From: Cenococcum geophilum 1.58
Lineage: Eukaryota; Ascomycota; Dothideomycetes; Gloniales; Gloniaceae
Length of the DNA stretch: 64,000 nucleotides
Direction of reading: 5' to 3'
NCBI GenBank assembly: GCA_001692895.1
Contig: KV748231.1
Span: forward strand, 434,001 to 498,000
Shown here: in pieces, positions 33,590 to 46,024 of the stretch
How the letters are laid out: each line of letters opens with the position of its first letter
Position numbering within the stretch: position 1 is the stretch's first letter
Program-made: the position numbers and the translations under genes
Notes under the pieces: generated by a model
The model's database searches: none
Told to the model about the DNA's origin: nothing
The model's input: only the letters and a program-made list of their open reading frames with translations

Positions 33590-36500
33590 AAACTACTGCT
33601 AAAAAATAATATAAAAGCCGTTCTATAATTAATTACGGAGCTACTAATAAATTTATAAATACCTAATTTATACGTACTTATAACCTACCTACCTTACCCC
33701 TTATTAAAGCCCGCGCCCTATAACTTGCTAACAGTAATTATACTATATAGAAGATTACCTATATAGCATAACTCTACCTAGATATAAATAGGTACTAGGA
33801 AGAACTCTAAGCCTATATAACACCACTTACTAACTACCCTATTATCCTTAGAATAAACTAGCTTAAATAATATAACCCCGCCATTAACTAGAAGAAGAGA
33901 GAAGTAACCTTTAACTCTAAATACTATAGAGAGACTTACCTAGGGCATAGCCTAGCCGCCTCTATTTACTCCCTAGGATATTAACCTAAGGAACCCCTTA
34001 TTACCCTATCTACGACTAACTACTACTATATAAGTGCCCTGGCCTTCTACTATATAGCATATAAGAAAGGCTAGACCGTTACTATAGCTTTTTAATTATA
34101 ACTATATAAGCTTAATAAAGAATAGGACTACGTCCTCTATAGTAATAGGATAGATATAGTTAACCTTTTAGAAAATAACGCCCCTACGGAACTCTACGGA
34201 CTTTTACCTTTAGACTTTAAGAAGTTTATAAAGCTTAAAAAAGGACTTACCAACGAAGAACTCCGTAAGCTCCTCCCTAAGAGGTACTATAACTTTACCG
34301 ATATATGCTTATAAAAGAGTGTAGATATACTCCCCCTATATTAACCTAATAACTATACTATTAATATTAAATAAGGAAAAATACTACCTTATAAGAGACC
34401 CTACCTAATATTAAAAGATAAGCTTTTAGTTATAAAAAAGTATATTAACAAGCACCTTAATAAAGGATTTATTTGTCCTAGCATATCACTAGTAGCCGCC
34501 CCTATCCTTCTTACTAAGAAGCTAGGAGGAGGTATTTAATTCTGTGTTAACTATAGAGGACTTAACGCTATTACGATTAAAAACTAATACTTAGTACCGC
34601 TTATATATAAGACCCTTAAGCGGCTTAGTTAAGCTAAAATCTATACTAAGCTTAATATTATTGCCGCCTTTAACTATCTTTAAATACGGGAAGGTGATAA
34701 ATAGAAAACCGTATTTGTATTGCGCTTTAGCTAATTTAAATATACCGTTATACCCTTTAGCGTATATAACGGCCCAGGTACCTTTTAAAGCTATATTAAT
34801 AACACCTTATAGGACTACCTTAATAACTTCTACTCTGCGTACCTAGACGACATACTTATTTATAGTAATAACCCCTTTAAGCATACCAAATACGTTTAAA
34901 AGGTCCTATAGTGCCTTAGGGACGTAGGACTTTATATTAATTTAAAGAAATATAAATTCTTAGTTATAGAAGTAAAATACCTTAGACTAATTATTACTAC
35001 TAAGGGTGTCTGTATAGACCCTAAGAAGGTATATATAATTACCAAATAGTAAGCCCCTAACTGTATTAAGGACGTATAAGCCTTCCTTAGTTTTGCTAAC
35101 TTCTATTAGAAATTTATATACAACGTCTTAGGCGTAGTAGCACTACTTATAGTAATAATGCGAACGAAGGGCCTTTCTGTAAAAGGAAGAAAAATGCACC
35201 TACGCTTTACCTAGACGCCTAAATGCGAGAAGGCGTTCCAAGACCTTAAAAATGCCTTTACTAAAGCACCTGTTCTAGCTTACTTTATACTAGGATAATA
35301 ACTCTACCTTAAAACCAACTCCTTAGACTACGTTAATATAGGCATCCTTTCCTAGATAGGTAATAATAGCCTTTTTTACCTAGTTATATTCTACTTATCT
35401 AAGCTTATACTATAAGAGTGTAACTATAAAATCTATAATAAAGAACTCCTTGCAATTATATAAGCGTTTAAAGAATTCTAACTAGAACTCTCCTTAGTAG
35501 AGCCTAACTAGCTAACTAAAGTCCTTACGGACTATTGTAATCTTAAGTACTTTATAACTATAAAGTAGCTAAACTAATGCTAAGTACGTTAAAATAAGTT
35601 CCTCTCTAGTTTTAACTTTAAAATTGTATATAGACTAGGAGTATAAGGTACTAAACCTAATAGCCTAATACGCCGCTTATAAGACCTTCCTTAGTCTAAA
35701 GATAACCCCTATAATTAGTTCTAATAACAGACAATCCTAAAAGCATAAAATTTAGCCCTAGGTATACTACCTATAATAGAGCTAACTATACCCTAGCTTT
35801 ATATTACAGAACTAGAGTTACCTCCTAAAATTAATGAGCTTATTACTACGGCATATAACGCCTCTGTTAACCTATTACTATATTAACTTATTACCGCAAA
35901 GACCGCTGGCGCCTATACGCTACCTACTAACCTCTAAAGCTTAGGCTAGATTAATATAGCAGCCTTAGAAGTAAAAGAGAATAGGCTCTATTATAGAGGC
36001 CGCCTATTTATCCCTAACTTAGAAAATCTATAACGGCAACTAATCTAAATAGCCTACGATCTTTAATTAAGCGGCCACTTAGGTAAAAAAGGAACCTACA
36101 AGCTTCTTAGCCAATACTACTTCTAGCCAAAAATAATAGACTTAGTTAAACGCTTTATAGGCGCCTGCTACGGTTATAAGCGCGTTAAGGCCTTTAATAC
36201 AAAGTACTAAGGACTACTGCACCCTCTACTAGTACCTATATAACGATAGGCAGATATCGCCATAGATTTCGTTATTAACCTACTACCCTATAAACGACAC
36301 GGCCGTACCTATAAGAATATCCTTATAATAATATACCGACTTATAAAAGAGCGCTACTACGTCCTAACTAAAGGTATAGCCGTTACTAACGTTACTAACA
36401 CCTTTTTTCGCGAAGTTTACTGACTATATAGGCTACCTAACTCGATTACGTCCGACTAAGGCACATAATTTAACTCTGATGTATAGAGACGAATCTACTA

Positions 36501-37440
36501 ACGCCTTAGCATCTCTATTAAGATGTCTACATCCTTTTACTATAAAACTACTGGGTAACCTAAAACGCTAATGCTAGTATAAAAGCGTACCTACGACAGG
36601 TAGTTGCCTATAGTTAAGATAACTGGGTAGATTACCTCCTACTAGGTAAATTTAGAGCAAATAATTACGTCTTAACTACTATAGGACTTACCCCGTTCTT
36701 CGCAAATAAGGGTTATTACCCCTAATCTAGCATAGAGCTACTAGAACCTATTAATAAGAAACTGCCATATAGAAAACGCCTTAAGATACTACTTGCCGAC
36801 CAGTATATAAACCGCATAAAAAATCTACTTAACTACTATAAGGGAGAAATGGCCTAGGCTTAAGTAAAGTAGGCCTACTTCGCCGACCGTTATAGAACGC
36901 CACTACCGGAGATATGTATTGGCGACTGGGTATAGCTAGATATACGTAATATCTCTACGCAAAGGCCTATAAAGTTACTTAATTATAAAAACCTTAGCCC
37001 CTATTTAATTAAACGAGTTATTAATAGGAGAGCTGTATATAAGCTAGAACTCCCGCCTACTCTAGCTACCCGCAGGATATAGCCCGTATTTTACCTATAG
37101 CTACTACACCTCTATTAGCCTAACCCCTTACTAGGGTAGATATAGCCTAAACCTTTACTAGTACTAATCCAAGATAAGAACAAAGACAAGAACTATAAGA
37201 AGTGGACCGTTAAACGAATTATTAACTCTAAATACTTTGGTAAAGGTAGAGGACGATGGCTTTACTATAGAGCTATATACATAGGATTTAATATAGATTA
37301 GCTAGAATGGCAACTATAGGAAGACTTTAAAAATGTAAAGGATCTAATTAGCGACTTTTACTACGCGAACCTATAGAAACTGGGCCTAAGCAGAGACTTT
37401 ATACCTAATCCTTTATAGGAGCCCTTATAGAGTTAAACCG
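33590..37440 (+). pseudogene. pol: Element B pol with C-terminal chromodomain
   Basis: Protease: INYGATNKFI at 33628-33657, where the catalytic Asp of DSGA/DCGA has become Asn. Reverse transcriptase: about 34200-34990, with CVNYRGLNAITIKN and an intact YLDDILIYS at 34840-34866. RNase H: about 35280-35570, with ECNYKIYNKELLAII. Integrase: zinc region about 36040-36180 and core about 36240-36560, with DIAIDFVINLLP and SITSDxGTxFNSD. One base is missing at about 36556-36563 relative to copy A, shifting the frame just before ANAS. Chromodomain: 37200-37390, with KWTVKRIINSKYFGKGRGRW and an EWQ..EDFKN end. Such chromodomains direct integration to marked heterochromatin in chromoviruses. Confidence 0.92.
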
Positions 37441-37536
37441 TTATATATTACTACGTAAGGGCAAATTGCCGTTAGATTGCCGTTAGATTGCAGTAAAGTG
37501 CGATTATATAACCGGAATATCGTTAAGATGTCCAGG

Positions 37537-37559
37537 AACTTCGACCGGCGGTTAAAGTT
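37537..37559. promoter_or_regulatory. Shared 23-bp palindrome, copy in element B 3' UTR
   Basis: Arms AACTTCGACCG and CGGTTAAAGTT, then ATTTAATTGGTCAGATTC. It lies about 100 bp after the pol end and 166 bp before the 3' LTR. Confidence 0.85.
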
Positions 37560-37724
37560 ATTTAATTGGTCAGATTCTTAGATGCTAAGCCCTATTATAT
37601 AACGTTATTTTAAGCCTTTAGTGATACCCCCCTTTTCTTCTTTTTTATACCTTAAGTATCTCTTCTATATATATATAGTAACCACAGCGTCGCCAGAGCT
37701 CCGCCTTTATAAGAGGGGGGGTAG

Positions 37725-37917
37725 TATTACGGAACCCTACCGCAGGGGCCTCTATAGGAGAGCCCCGTGCTCTCGCGTATACCTCGCGTATAGCTTATGT
37801 CAGCTACGCGTAGGNATATCACCTCCTTACGCCCTCGACCCTTACGATCAATCGCGCAACGTCTTATAGACTCCTCGAATACATACGCTTTATAGCCACT
37901 ACCCCCGTCCCGTAACA
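37725..37917 (+). repeat. 3' LTR of element B
   Basis: A 193-bp partner of 31555-31747, ending CCCGTAACA. One N at 37815. Confidence 0.94.
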
Positions 37918-37922
37918 CTTAA

Positions 37923-40020
37923 GGGAGGTAAGGTTAATAAGTTCCTATATCTAATTCTTAATTAGAGACCCTACCTCCTCTATTATTACTTTTATCTATT
38001 CTTTGCTATTTAGGCCGTTAATTACTTAGTTATATATATAAGGCTTATCTTTATTAATTAAGGTAGTAGATATATACGTTTTGAGATTAGGTAAGCTAGT
38101 ATATTAAATATAGCCGGCTAGTAGAGTTATAGAATTAACTGCGTTGTGATTATTTAAGTAAGGGTTTTAAGGTGTAGATTAAGGAGGAAAGGTAGATAGA
38201 AGGGCTATTAGTTTGTTACCTATTTTATTATCCTAGTTGCTTAGTAGCTTATTAATATTATTAGCCTATTAGTTAAGGCTTTAGTCTATACCTATAAGGC
38301 TTATAAGGAAGGCAGTAGGGTTGCTTAGTAGGTTAACTCTTAACGTCTAGCGGCCTGATCAAGTAGTGGTTATAGTAAGGTTTTTAGGCAGAGACTTAAG
38401 CCCGTAGGGTAAGCTATCATAACCTTCCTTCTAATTAATTCTTTATTATCTTTTTCTTAATAGAGGCTTTAGCTAAGAAGTAGTAGTGTTTCCCCTCCCT
38501 TGCTTATTAGACAAGTTAACAGATTCTTCCGTAAATATAGTAGTAGTCTTTAAACTAATATCGCCTTTATAGATTTCGACATCTTTAAGCCGCTTAATCT
38601 TTTATTTATCTAGTAGCTAAATGTAATAGATTATCTTACTATTATAGCTAATTAGAATACCCTTTTTTACTTATAGAGCGAACCTAGCTAATTTTACGCA
38701 ATCTTCTTCGGCTATAAGGGAGTAGACGGTAGATCCTAGAGCCCTTAGGTAGTATACTAAGGGAGGTTTACCCTTAAGCTTTTTATAAGGTAATATGCCA
38801 TTAAGAAGAGCTCTTATAGGGCGTCTGTTTTTAATATATATAGCTATAAGGAGTACGTTAGGCTATAGAAAGTCTAGTATATTGCTAGTGAGGAATTATT
38901 AAGCGGGTAATCTTAGTGGAGGTTCGCTGCGAGCGCTCTACCACTCCGTTCTCTTCCTAAGCGTATAAGGCGGCAGGTTCGAATTCTATACCTAGATCGT
39001 CTATCTAGGTAGTTGCTTTCTTGCTACAAAGCTCTGTTTTGTAGTTGGTATAAATTCTAGTAATTTTAAAATCAAATTTGGTGTGGATTTAATTATAGTA
39101 CCTCTATAAAGTACTAAGCCACTCGTCCTTTATATAGTTGTCGGTAAAAGATATATAGTATCTTTTGCCTTTAAAGCTAATGGGGGTAATAGGTCCTACT
39201 AGATCTATATAGACAAATTAAAACGGTTATATAGCTTATTCCTGGGGCGTTCTATTATACCTCTTTCTAGCTTTAAATTAAGCGCAGGGCTTACAGTATT
39301 TATTACTAATGTTGTTAAACTTAATACCAAGTTTACTTAGGTGGCATTTAAGGTTACTATAGTTAAGATAGCTAAATCAGTAATGCTAAACAGGTAGGCT
39401 TTTATTGTTTTTAATCGTCTAGAGGATTAATTTTAACGAGTAGTTATACTGCCGAATTAGGTAAAGTCGTTAAACTTTAGGTGCGTATCCTATCACCTTA
39501 TTATTATATTTAAGTTTATAAGTCTTATTATTAAAGAAGACGCCTATTTCCTTAAGTCGGCTTTTAGATAGTAAGTTTACTAGTAAATATAGTATATAAA
39601 GAATATTGTGTAGAGTAAGTGTACTTCTATAACTTTTATTAGGGAGTGCGGTTTATATAGAGATAGATCCTTTACCTACTAATTAAGCTCTATAGGGACC
39701 AACTATATCTAATAAGGTGTTATTATTAACGTAGCTAAAGAGAAGTTTACGATTCTTACAGCAGTAGATAGTAGCGGCGGTATTGTAGATAAAGTCATAC
39801 CTACTTAGTTAGGCTTATACCACCACTACTACAAGCTTACGTTATAGATTTACTTTATTTTTAACTTAATTAGAGTATTTATTAAGCTAAATAGGTGGCC
39901 TAGTCCTCTGCTTCTTCCTTACACAGATTTTATTACCAATTCTCTATAGTATATTTTTTAGGTTTCTCTCCTAGCAGTCTTCTTTAGAATACGTAGTTCT
40001 GTTATATTTTACACAGTTAG
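37923..40020 (-). pseudogene. pol: Element E pol, 5' part: protease and integrase
   Basis: The minus strand between insertions B and D. Protease: YNTAATIYCCKNRKL at about 39750-39790, where the copia DTAAT active site has become NTAAT. GAG-pre-integrase and integrase zinc region at about 39280-39440, ending CHLSKLGIKFNN and YCKPCA (39285-39350), the HHCC finger. Integrase core at about 38900-39250 with FVYIDLVGPITPISFKGKRY and ISFTDNY, the first catalytic Asp intact in YIDLVGP. The rest to 37923 is the integrase C-terminus and the start of RT; the gene resumes at 31549. Stops are frequent. Confidence 0.88.
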
Positions 40021-40025
40021 GGTAC

Positions 40026-40296
40026 TGTATAATTACAGCACCTGTCGTACTAACCGCGTGCTTACGCGCTCGGTACGCCGAGTACGCGTTTACGCGTTTG
40101 GTGCACCAACCACCCGCTTACGCGTCTGGTGCACTTCTGAAGCACTGACTAATTAGGGGGGAGGCGCATCAGTATATAGACTACGTAGTCTGCTTNATAT
40201 AATCGACAGTTACCACCGTCTAAATGAGCATACGATACTATACGTATTTCGTGCCCCTAGACACGACTTACTTGTACCATTAAATTGGTATAAACA
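40026..40296 (+). repeat. 5' LTR of copia D
   Basis: A 271-bp LTR, TGTATAATTACAGC ... GGTATAAACA. It contains three ACGCGT hexamers (40080-40130), the palindrome AGACTACGTAGTCT (about 40178) and TATA-like text near 40172. Confidence 0.95.
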
Positions 40297-40489
40297 CTGA
40301 TTAGTGAGCGCGTACAGATTAGCAATCACTCGACACCTCCCCCCAAGCAATACTCGACAGCGACTACCCGTTTATATCCTAGTACGACCTACTGGAAGGT
40401 CGGAAGTTGGGGATTACGGACCTATCACCAACTCTGTATACTTATTCAAGTCTTAGTACGGTTTACTGGAAGTATAATAGACGCGAATA

Positions 40490-40715
40490 TAGACCTGTAT
40501 AGGAACCCTCTACCCTCGAACCTCGAACCTCTATCCTTACTATACCTCCCCTAGACCCCTTACGGAGACCCCTTACCCTTTTATGAACCGCTATGGACCC
40601 GTTAATTACCTTTACGGACCGTTATAAGCCCTTATAGAAACCCCCTACCCTCCTGCAAACCCTTATGGACCTATTATCCGCCTTTACGGACCACTATAAG
40701 ACCCTTCTACCCGCT
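40490..40715 (+). repeat. Leader repeats in copia D
   Basis: Diverged tandem units with TTACGGAGACCCCTTACCC, ACCGTTATAAGCCC and similar phrases lie between the LTR and the start codon, as in copy C. Confidence 0.75.
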
Positions 40716-40734
40716 ACGTACAATACTACACAGT

Positions 40735-43700
40735 ATGGCAGATATTAGCAAGCAAGTCAGCGAAGGTCAAAAGAAGTGGAGTTAAGGAGTTGACCTTACG
40801 TCTACGAACGACGTTAATAACTACATTTAATTCAAACTCCTTGAATACGGATACTTTAAGCCTACGAATAATGACATATGGGAGCAATATAAGGAAGACT
40901 TTGCGGACTTTATGGAAGCTACTTTTAAGGCCTGCAGCCTTATGACCATCCGTAACCTATAAACCCTCCTCCGTAACCACGGCGTATGGGTTAAAAAAGA
41001 TAAACACGTCACTATTGCACGGTCTTTATATAATGCAATATATGAGGAGGACCAAACGGAATGGACTAAGGAAGAAATCCTAGACCAGTTTAATACTACT
41101 AAGGAACTCTTTGCTTCTTCCAAACTTAATATAATCGCTAGCCTTATATCTGACCTACTTAACTAAATTCGTCCTATAGACCCAAACGCCTTTGGAATTA
41201 ATCTTACGGGCTAGAGTATACCTAGTACCCAAGTTACGGACCGCAATACCCCTGTAAACCAAAATACGGACCAAAATACTTCCGCTACTTAAGCCACAGA
41301 TCCGCAAACTATATGTCCGTAAGCTATAGATCCGTAAGCTATATATCTGCAAGCTATAGATCCGTAAGCTATATATCCGCAAGCTATAGATCCGCAAGCT
41401 ATAGACCCGCAACCTACCTAAGTAAAGACCTATGGCAAGGAACTAGCTAACCTGGCTAAGCTCTATACCGACGAATCTAAGTACAGCGGTGAAAACGACA
41501 ACTTTGACTTTAAACTGACTATTTTTACGGACCTCTGTTAGAAGGCTGACATTCCTAAATAAGAGTTTAGCCAAGCCTACTCTACTATGCTGCGCGGCCT
41601 AGTACTTAACTACTACTACACTAACCTCAAGAGCAACCCCCTTGGTGTCCCCTTTGATAAGCTATGCGAAACTACCTATAACTACTTTGAAGGACCGGAA
41701 TATAGGCGTAATATCCTTACCTAATAGAATGCGACTAAGCTATGGACCGTAATCGACAAGAACACCGAAAAATTGACTATAGAGTGTCTGCAAATTCTTA
41801 TTAAAGACCTCTGGCACCTATAGCACGGCCTTAACGCCAAGCTTTGAATAGACGACTTCCTGTATAATAAACTTATTACGGCTTACCAGGAAGTAGAGCC
41901 CTGCAAGTACGCCTGTTATAAGCCTGCAGACACCTTAGCTGGCCTTATTAATGACCTACGCTCCTCTATTGTAACGTATAAAGTCTTAAACCCACCAAGT
42001 AGCACTTAAGCCTTTGCTATGGATATTTAATATCCGCAAACAGACTTAGAAGCCTATTTTACGGACCGCCGCTACCGCTAGCAGTACCCGTACCGACTAA
42101 ACCCTACCCGTAACCCCCGCAGTAACCCCTATACGAAAGTATATCCACGCAGACAAACTAGCCAGAAGTGCTTCGTGTGCGGTAAGGAAGGATGTTGGTT
42201 TACAAGGCATACCTAGGAAGAATGTAACAAGTCTAGGAAGAGACTTAATAACTGGATTAACCAGTTCATTTTGGAATACGAAGGAGAGGAAGTAGAGGAG
42301 CCCCCTGACGAGTCAATAGAAGCCCTTATAATTGACTTTAACTTAGATGCTTAGAAACAGAAGACCTTAGAGACATTTCTAACTACTTTTGGACCTTTTA
42401 CGGACAGTTAAGCCTTTAATACTATGACCGTATTAGCCGACCGCTCCTTTATACACTCAATTACACCCAAAAACTGGCCCGTAAGTATACCCGTTGGACC
42501 CATTATAGACGTTACGGACCGTAAACAGGACCTATTTGCATATATTACTACAGAACGCTATACCCCTAAAGAATTCTATGGCGTTATGATTGATACAGGT
42601 GCCTCTAAGAAGTCTACTATAGGTTATAGACAATACCTTGCATATAAGACTACCGTAAATGATAATACGGATATTAATACTATGTAAGCTGGGGCCGTAA
42701 ACGTCTAATTTAGCATTGGTTTAACCGTATTAATTAGATCAGTCGTAGTTAAGACCCTAATTGGCCTAGTTAACTTCCATATAGTAAAAGCGGACACCCC
42801 TTTCTTACTTTGCCTTGCGGACATGGACAGGTTATAGGTTTACTACAATAATATTACGGACACCTTAATCGGCCCCGCAACTGCCCTAGGAAGCAAGTAT
42901 ATTACCCTGCCAATTATACGACGATTTGGACACCCGTTCCTTATATAGGGAGAGACTTTACGGACCTATATTTAGGAATCTTTTAACTATAACCCGTGCT
43001 ACCTTACCAGTATGGAGATCCACCGTCTGCACCGCCGTTTCGGCTACCCGTTAGCCGAAAAGCTATATAGAGTCCTTGAACGCTCTGGACACGACGATAT
43101 CGATAGGAAGGCAGTTAATTACCTAACTAAATACTGCTCCTTTTGCCAGAAATACGGACGTTCCCTAGGCCGATTTAAGTTCACCCTTCGTAAGGACCTT
43201 AACTTTAACCACTTAGTGTACGTAGACATTATGTACATTAACGGCAGCCCAGTATTACATATAATTGACGAGGCAACCCGCTACTAAGCCGCCCGTTGGT
43301 TATAAAATATATCCGCAAAACATACTTGGGACATTTTACGGACCTACTGGATTAACACATACCTTAGACCCCCTAAGTATATCACCCACGACGCTAGTAG
43401 GAACTTTATTAGTAAGGAATTCCAATAGTACGCTATGGCCATGGCTATTTTAACAAAAGCCGTTCTAGTTAAGGCGCACTGGTCCGTTGGACTTATTAAG
43501 TGAGCTTACCTAGCTTTACGGAGAGTTTACTAGATTATTACGGACGAGTGTAAGAATATCTAAAAAGAACTGGCTTTATAAATGGCCGTAAAAGCTGTTA
43601 ATGATACTACTGGCCCTAACGGACTGGTACCTACCCTCTTAGTCTATGGAGCCTACCCAAGGATGAGCAAACTGGACCCTCCTGCCCCGTCCGTTATGGA

Positions 43701-45774
43701 TTAAGCAGCTATAATACGGAAGGCAATAGCTGAAATAGTCAAATTATGGGCTAAATAAACTATTAATAACGCTCTGCACTACCGCAACGGACCTAATACG
43801 ACCCTAGTATACAACCTCCCGCTTAACTCTAAAGTCCTTGTGTGGCGGGAAAGCGGCAATTGGACTGGACCTTACTGTCTACTGGCCGTAGAAGATAAGA
43901 CCTGCTATATATAGCTCCCTAGCGGACCGATAAGCTTTAGAAGCACGTCCATAAAACCCTATTTTCGGTCCGAAAACACCTATGACGTTGAGCCAGACGA
44001 ACTAGAAGCAACCGCTAAACTAGACGAATTAGAAACGACTGCCGAATTAGACAAACTGGAGGCACCCTTGCCTACCCTAGAGGTCCCCTAGAAACCCACT
44101 AAACCTACTAANCCTGCCGTAAAGCGTGGCCGAGGACGCCCCCGTAAGAATCCCGTAANNNAGAACNANCTNACCTCCGNAGGCANATNNGNAAAGCAAT
44201 CTCCGCNTNNNGATATATTAGTTCTAGTATAGGAAACCCCTTTTACGGACTTACGGCGTAAAGAGATCAACGGACTACTTAAAAAGGGTGTCTTTGTAAT
44301 TATAATGGAGAGAGACGTTCTGTAAGGCGTCTGTATATTTAACTTATGCTTCGTTGACAAGATTAAGCACCCTGGTACTGATAAAGCCTTTAAGAAATTA
44401 AGGCTCGTTGTATAAGCTTATAACGACTAGGGAAAGGACCTAGTCCTTACGCAATCGCCTATAATTTAACGGGTTAGTTAACGGATTATACTCGCACTTA
44501 CGCCTAGACTACAGCAAACTAAATCCGTAGCCCTTTACTTACGGGATATCTTATAAGCCTATATGCAGTCTAATACCTACCTAAGTAGGGATATCTTTAT
44601 ATGACCACCCTATAAGCTTAACCTATAACTAGGAACAATTTTATGGGTTGTAAAACCTCTTTACGGAGTACCAAAAGCTAGAAACTATTGGTTTAAGATA
44701 TACTACTAGCACTACGTTAGTAAACTCAAAATGGAACAATCGACCTACGACCCCTGCCTCCTATACAGCCTATTAAACGGCCTTGGTATTGTTAGACTCT
44801 AAATAGATAATACCCTCTTCTTAGCAGACCGGACATTTGCGGACGCTAAAGAGACTAAACTATAAGAAGCTAAGTTCCTGGTAAAGCTGTAAAAGCAGTT
44901 AACTAAGTAGACTCCAATTAAGTTTAACAGAGGCTTAATTATACAAAAGGGCAACTTAATCTAGCTAACCTAGGAACGCCAAGCTTAAAACCTAAAGCTC
45001 GTTATAGTAAAGCCTACAGACCTCACCAGTTCCTATAGAGAGACCCGTAAGACCGTAAATATAAAGGACTAATACGCTGTATAGCGTGCAAGAGGCGCCT
45101 ATATTGCCATAGTCTGCTAACCCGAATCTGCCTATGACTTATCCTTTGCGGCCTAGGCAGTAGATCCGTAAGAAGAAAATATTAAGCAGCTTAATAAGCG
45201 TATTTAGTGGCAAATTGACAATGCAGCAAGGGGACTTACTTTTATACCACTAGACCTAAGTTCCCTTAGCTTACTAGCATTTACGGACGCCTCCTTTGCT
45301 AATAATAAAGACCTATTATTATAAATCGGCTTTGTAATTGTACTTATGGACCGTAATTAGGACGTAAATATACTATACTGGTCTTTAATTAAGTGCAAAC
45401 GAGTAACCCGTAGTATACTAGCTTCTGAACTATATGCACTAGCTTATAGATTTGATATAGCAGCCGCAATTAAATTAACGGTTTAGAAGATTCTATAACT
45501 GGAGCAGTTACCCCTAGTTTTATGCACTGATTTAAAGTCCCTTTACGACTGCCTAGTTAAACTAGGTACGACATAAGAGAAGAGGCTCATGGTCGACCTA
45601 ATGTGCTTACGTTAGGCCTATAAACAACATAAGATTACAGAGGTCAAATGGATCAGCAGCGGAGACAACCTAGCAGACGCTATGACTAAGGCAAAGCCGT
45701 GTTAAGCTCTTAAAACCCTAATTGATATAAATAAGCTTAACCTAAAGGTCATAGAATGGGTAGAGCGAGACTAA
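40735..45774 (+). pseudogene. gag-pol: Copia D gag-pol polyprotein, 1679 codons in one frame
   Basis: From ATG 40735 (MADISKQVSEGQKKW) to the stop at 45772-45774 the phase is unbroken at every motif I checked; only in-frame TAA/TAG codons interrupt it. Gag to about 42365, with eight DPQAI pentapeptides (41299-41418) and the knuckle KCFVCGKEGC..TRH at about 42162-42212. Protease: GVMIDTGASKKST at 42580-42618, active site intact. GAG-pre-integrase: LHRRFGYP at about 43027-43050. Integrase: FCQKYGRSLGRFKF and LVYVDIMYINGSP, 43141-43260. RT about 44220-44830, with YLRDILQAYVQSNTYLSRD-like text and a QTDD-type active site reading IDN (about 44803). RNase H: FTDASFANNKDL at 45280, then LASELYALAYRFDIAAAIK. 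Ns at 44112 and 44159-44210. Confidence 0.94.
41299..41418 (+). repeat. 15-bp VNTR in gag, 8 units (copy D)
   Basis: Eight exact-length 15-bp units of GATCCGYAAGCTATA type, in frame with gag. Copy C has four. Confidence 0.92.
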
Positions 45775-46024
45775 TGGAGCATTTACGGTTCAGCCACGGC
45801 CCGTCGGAAGGCTGTATGGTGCATTCACGGCCCGTCAAAAGGCCGTACAGTTCATTTTACGGACCGTAAGCAGGACTTACGGCTAGCTTGGAGCACCATT
45901 TGGAAGGCAACCCAGAAGGCACCTCAGGAGGGATTTCCTATGTATTTTCTTATGTGTTTTATGGTTCTATTAAGACAATTACGGAGGCTATATATAAGTG
46001 GTTTCATTTTCCAAGTACCGCTAG

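Larger units (their letters stand above)
31550..37922 (+). mobile_element. Ty3/gypsy chromovirus copy B nested in E
   Basis: Full-length copy of 6363 bp on the plus strand, opposite to its host E. LTRs are 31555-31747 and 37725-37917 (193 bp); the perfect duplication CTTAA lies at 31550-31554 and 37918-37922. The polypurine tract is AAGAGGGGGGGTAG at 37711-37724. The two LTRs differ at about eleven sites, all transitions and mostly CA/TA or TG/TA. It is homologous to copy A. Confidence 0.96.

Noticed and set aside
3541..37918. A conserved 63-codon protein (starting MLxDxGSGYKAY) present four times
   Set aside because: All four lie exactly within the 193-bp LTRs of A and B, in fixed relation to LTR ends. 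Conservation is that of the LTR; CpG-rich text simply escapes stop-generating RIP.
40827..41412. Minus-strand open frames of 98 and 85 codons over copia D gag
   Set aside because: They are antisense shadows of gag; the RIYSLRIYSL-like peptide is the reverse of the 15-bp DPQAI repeat.
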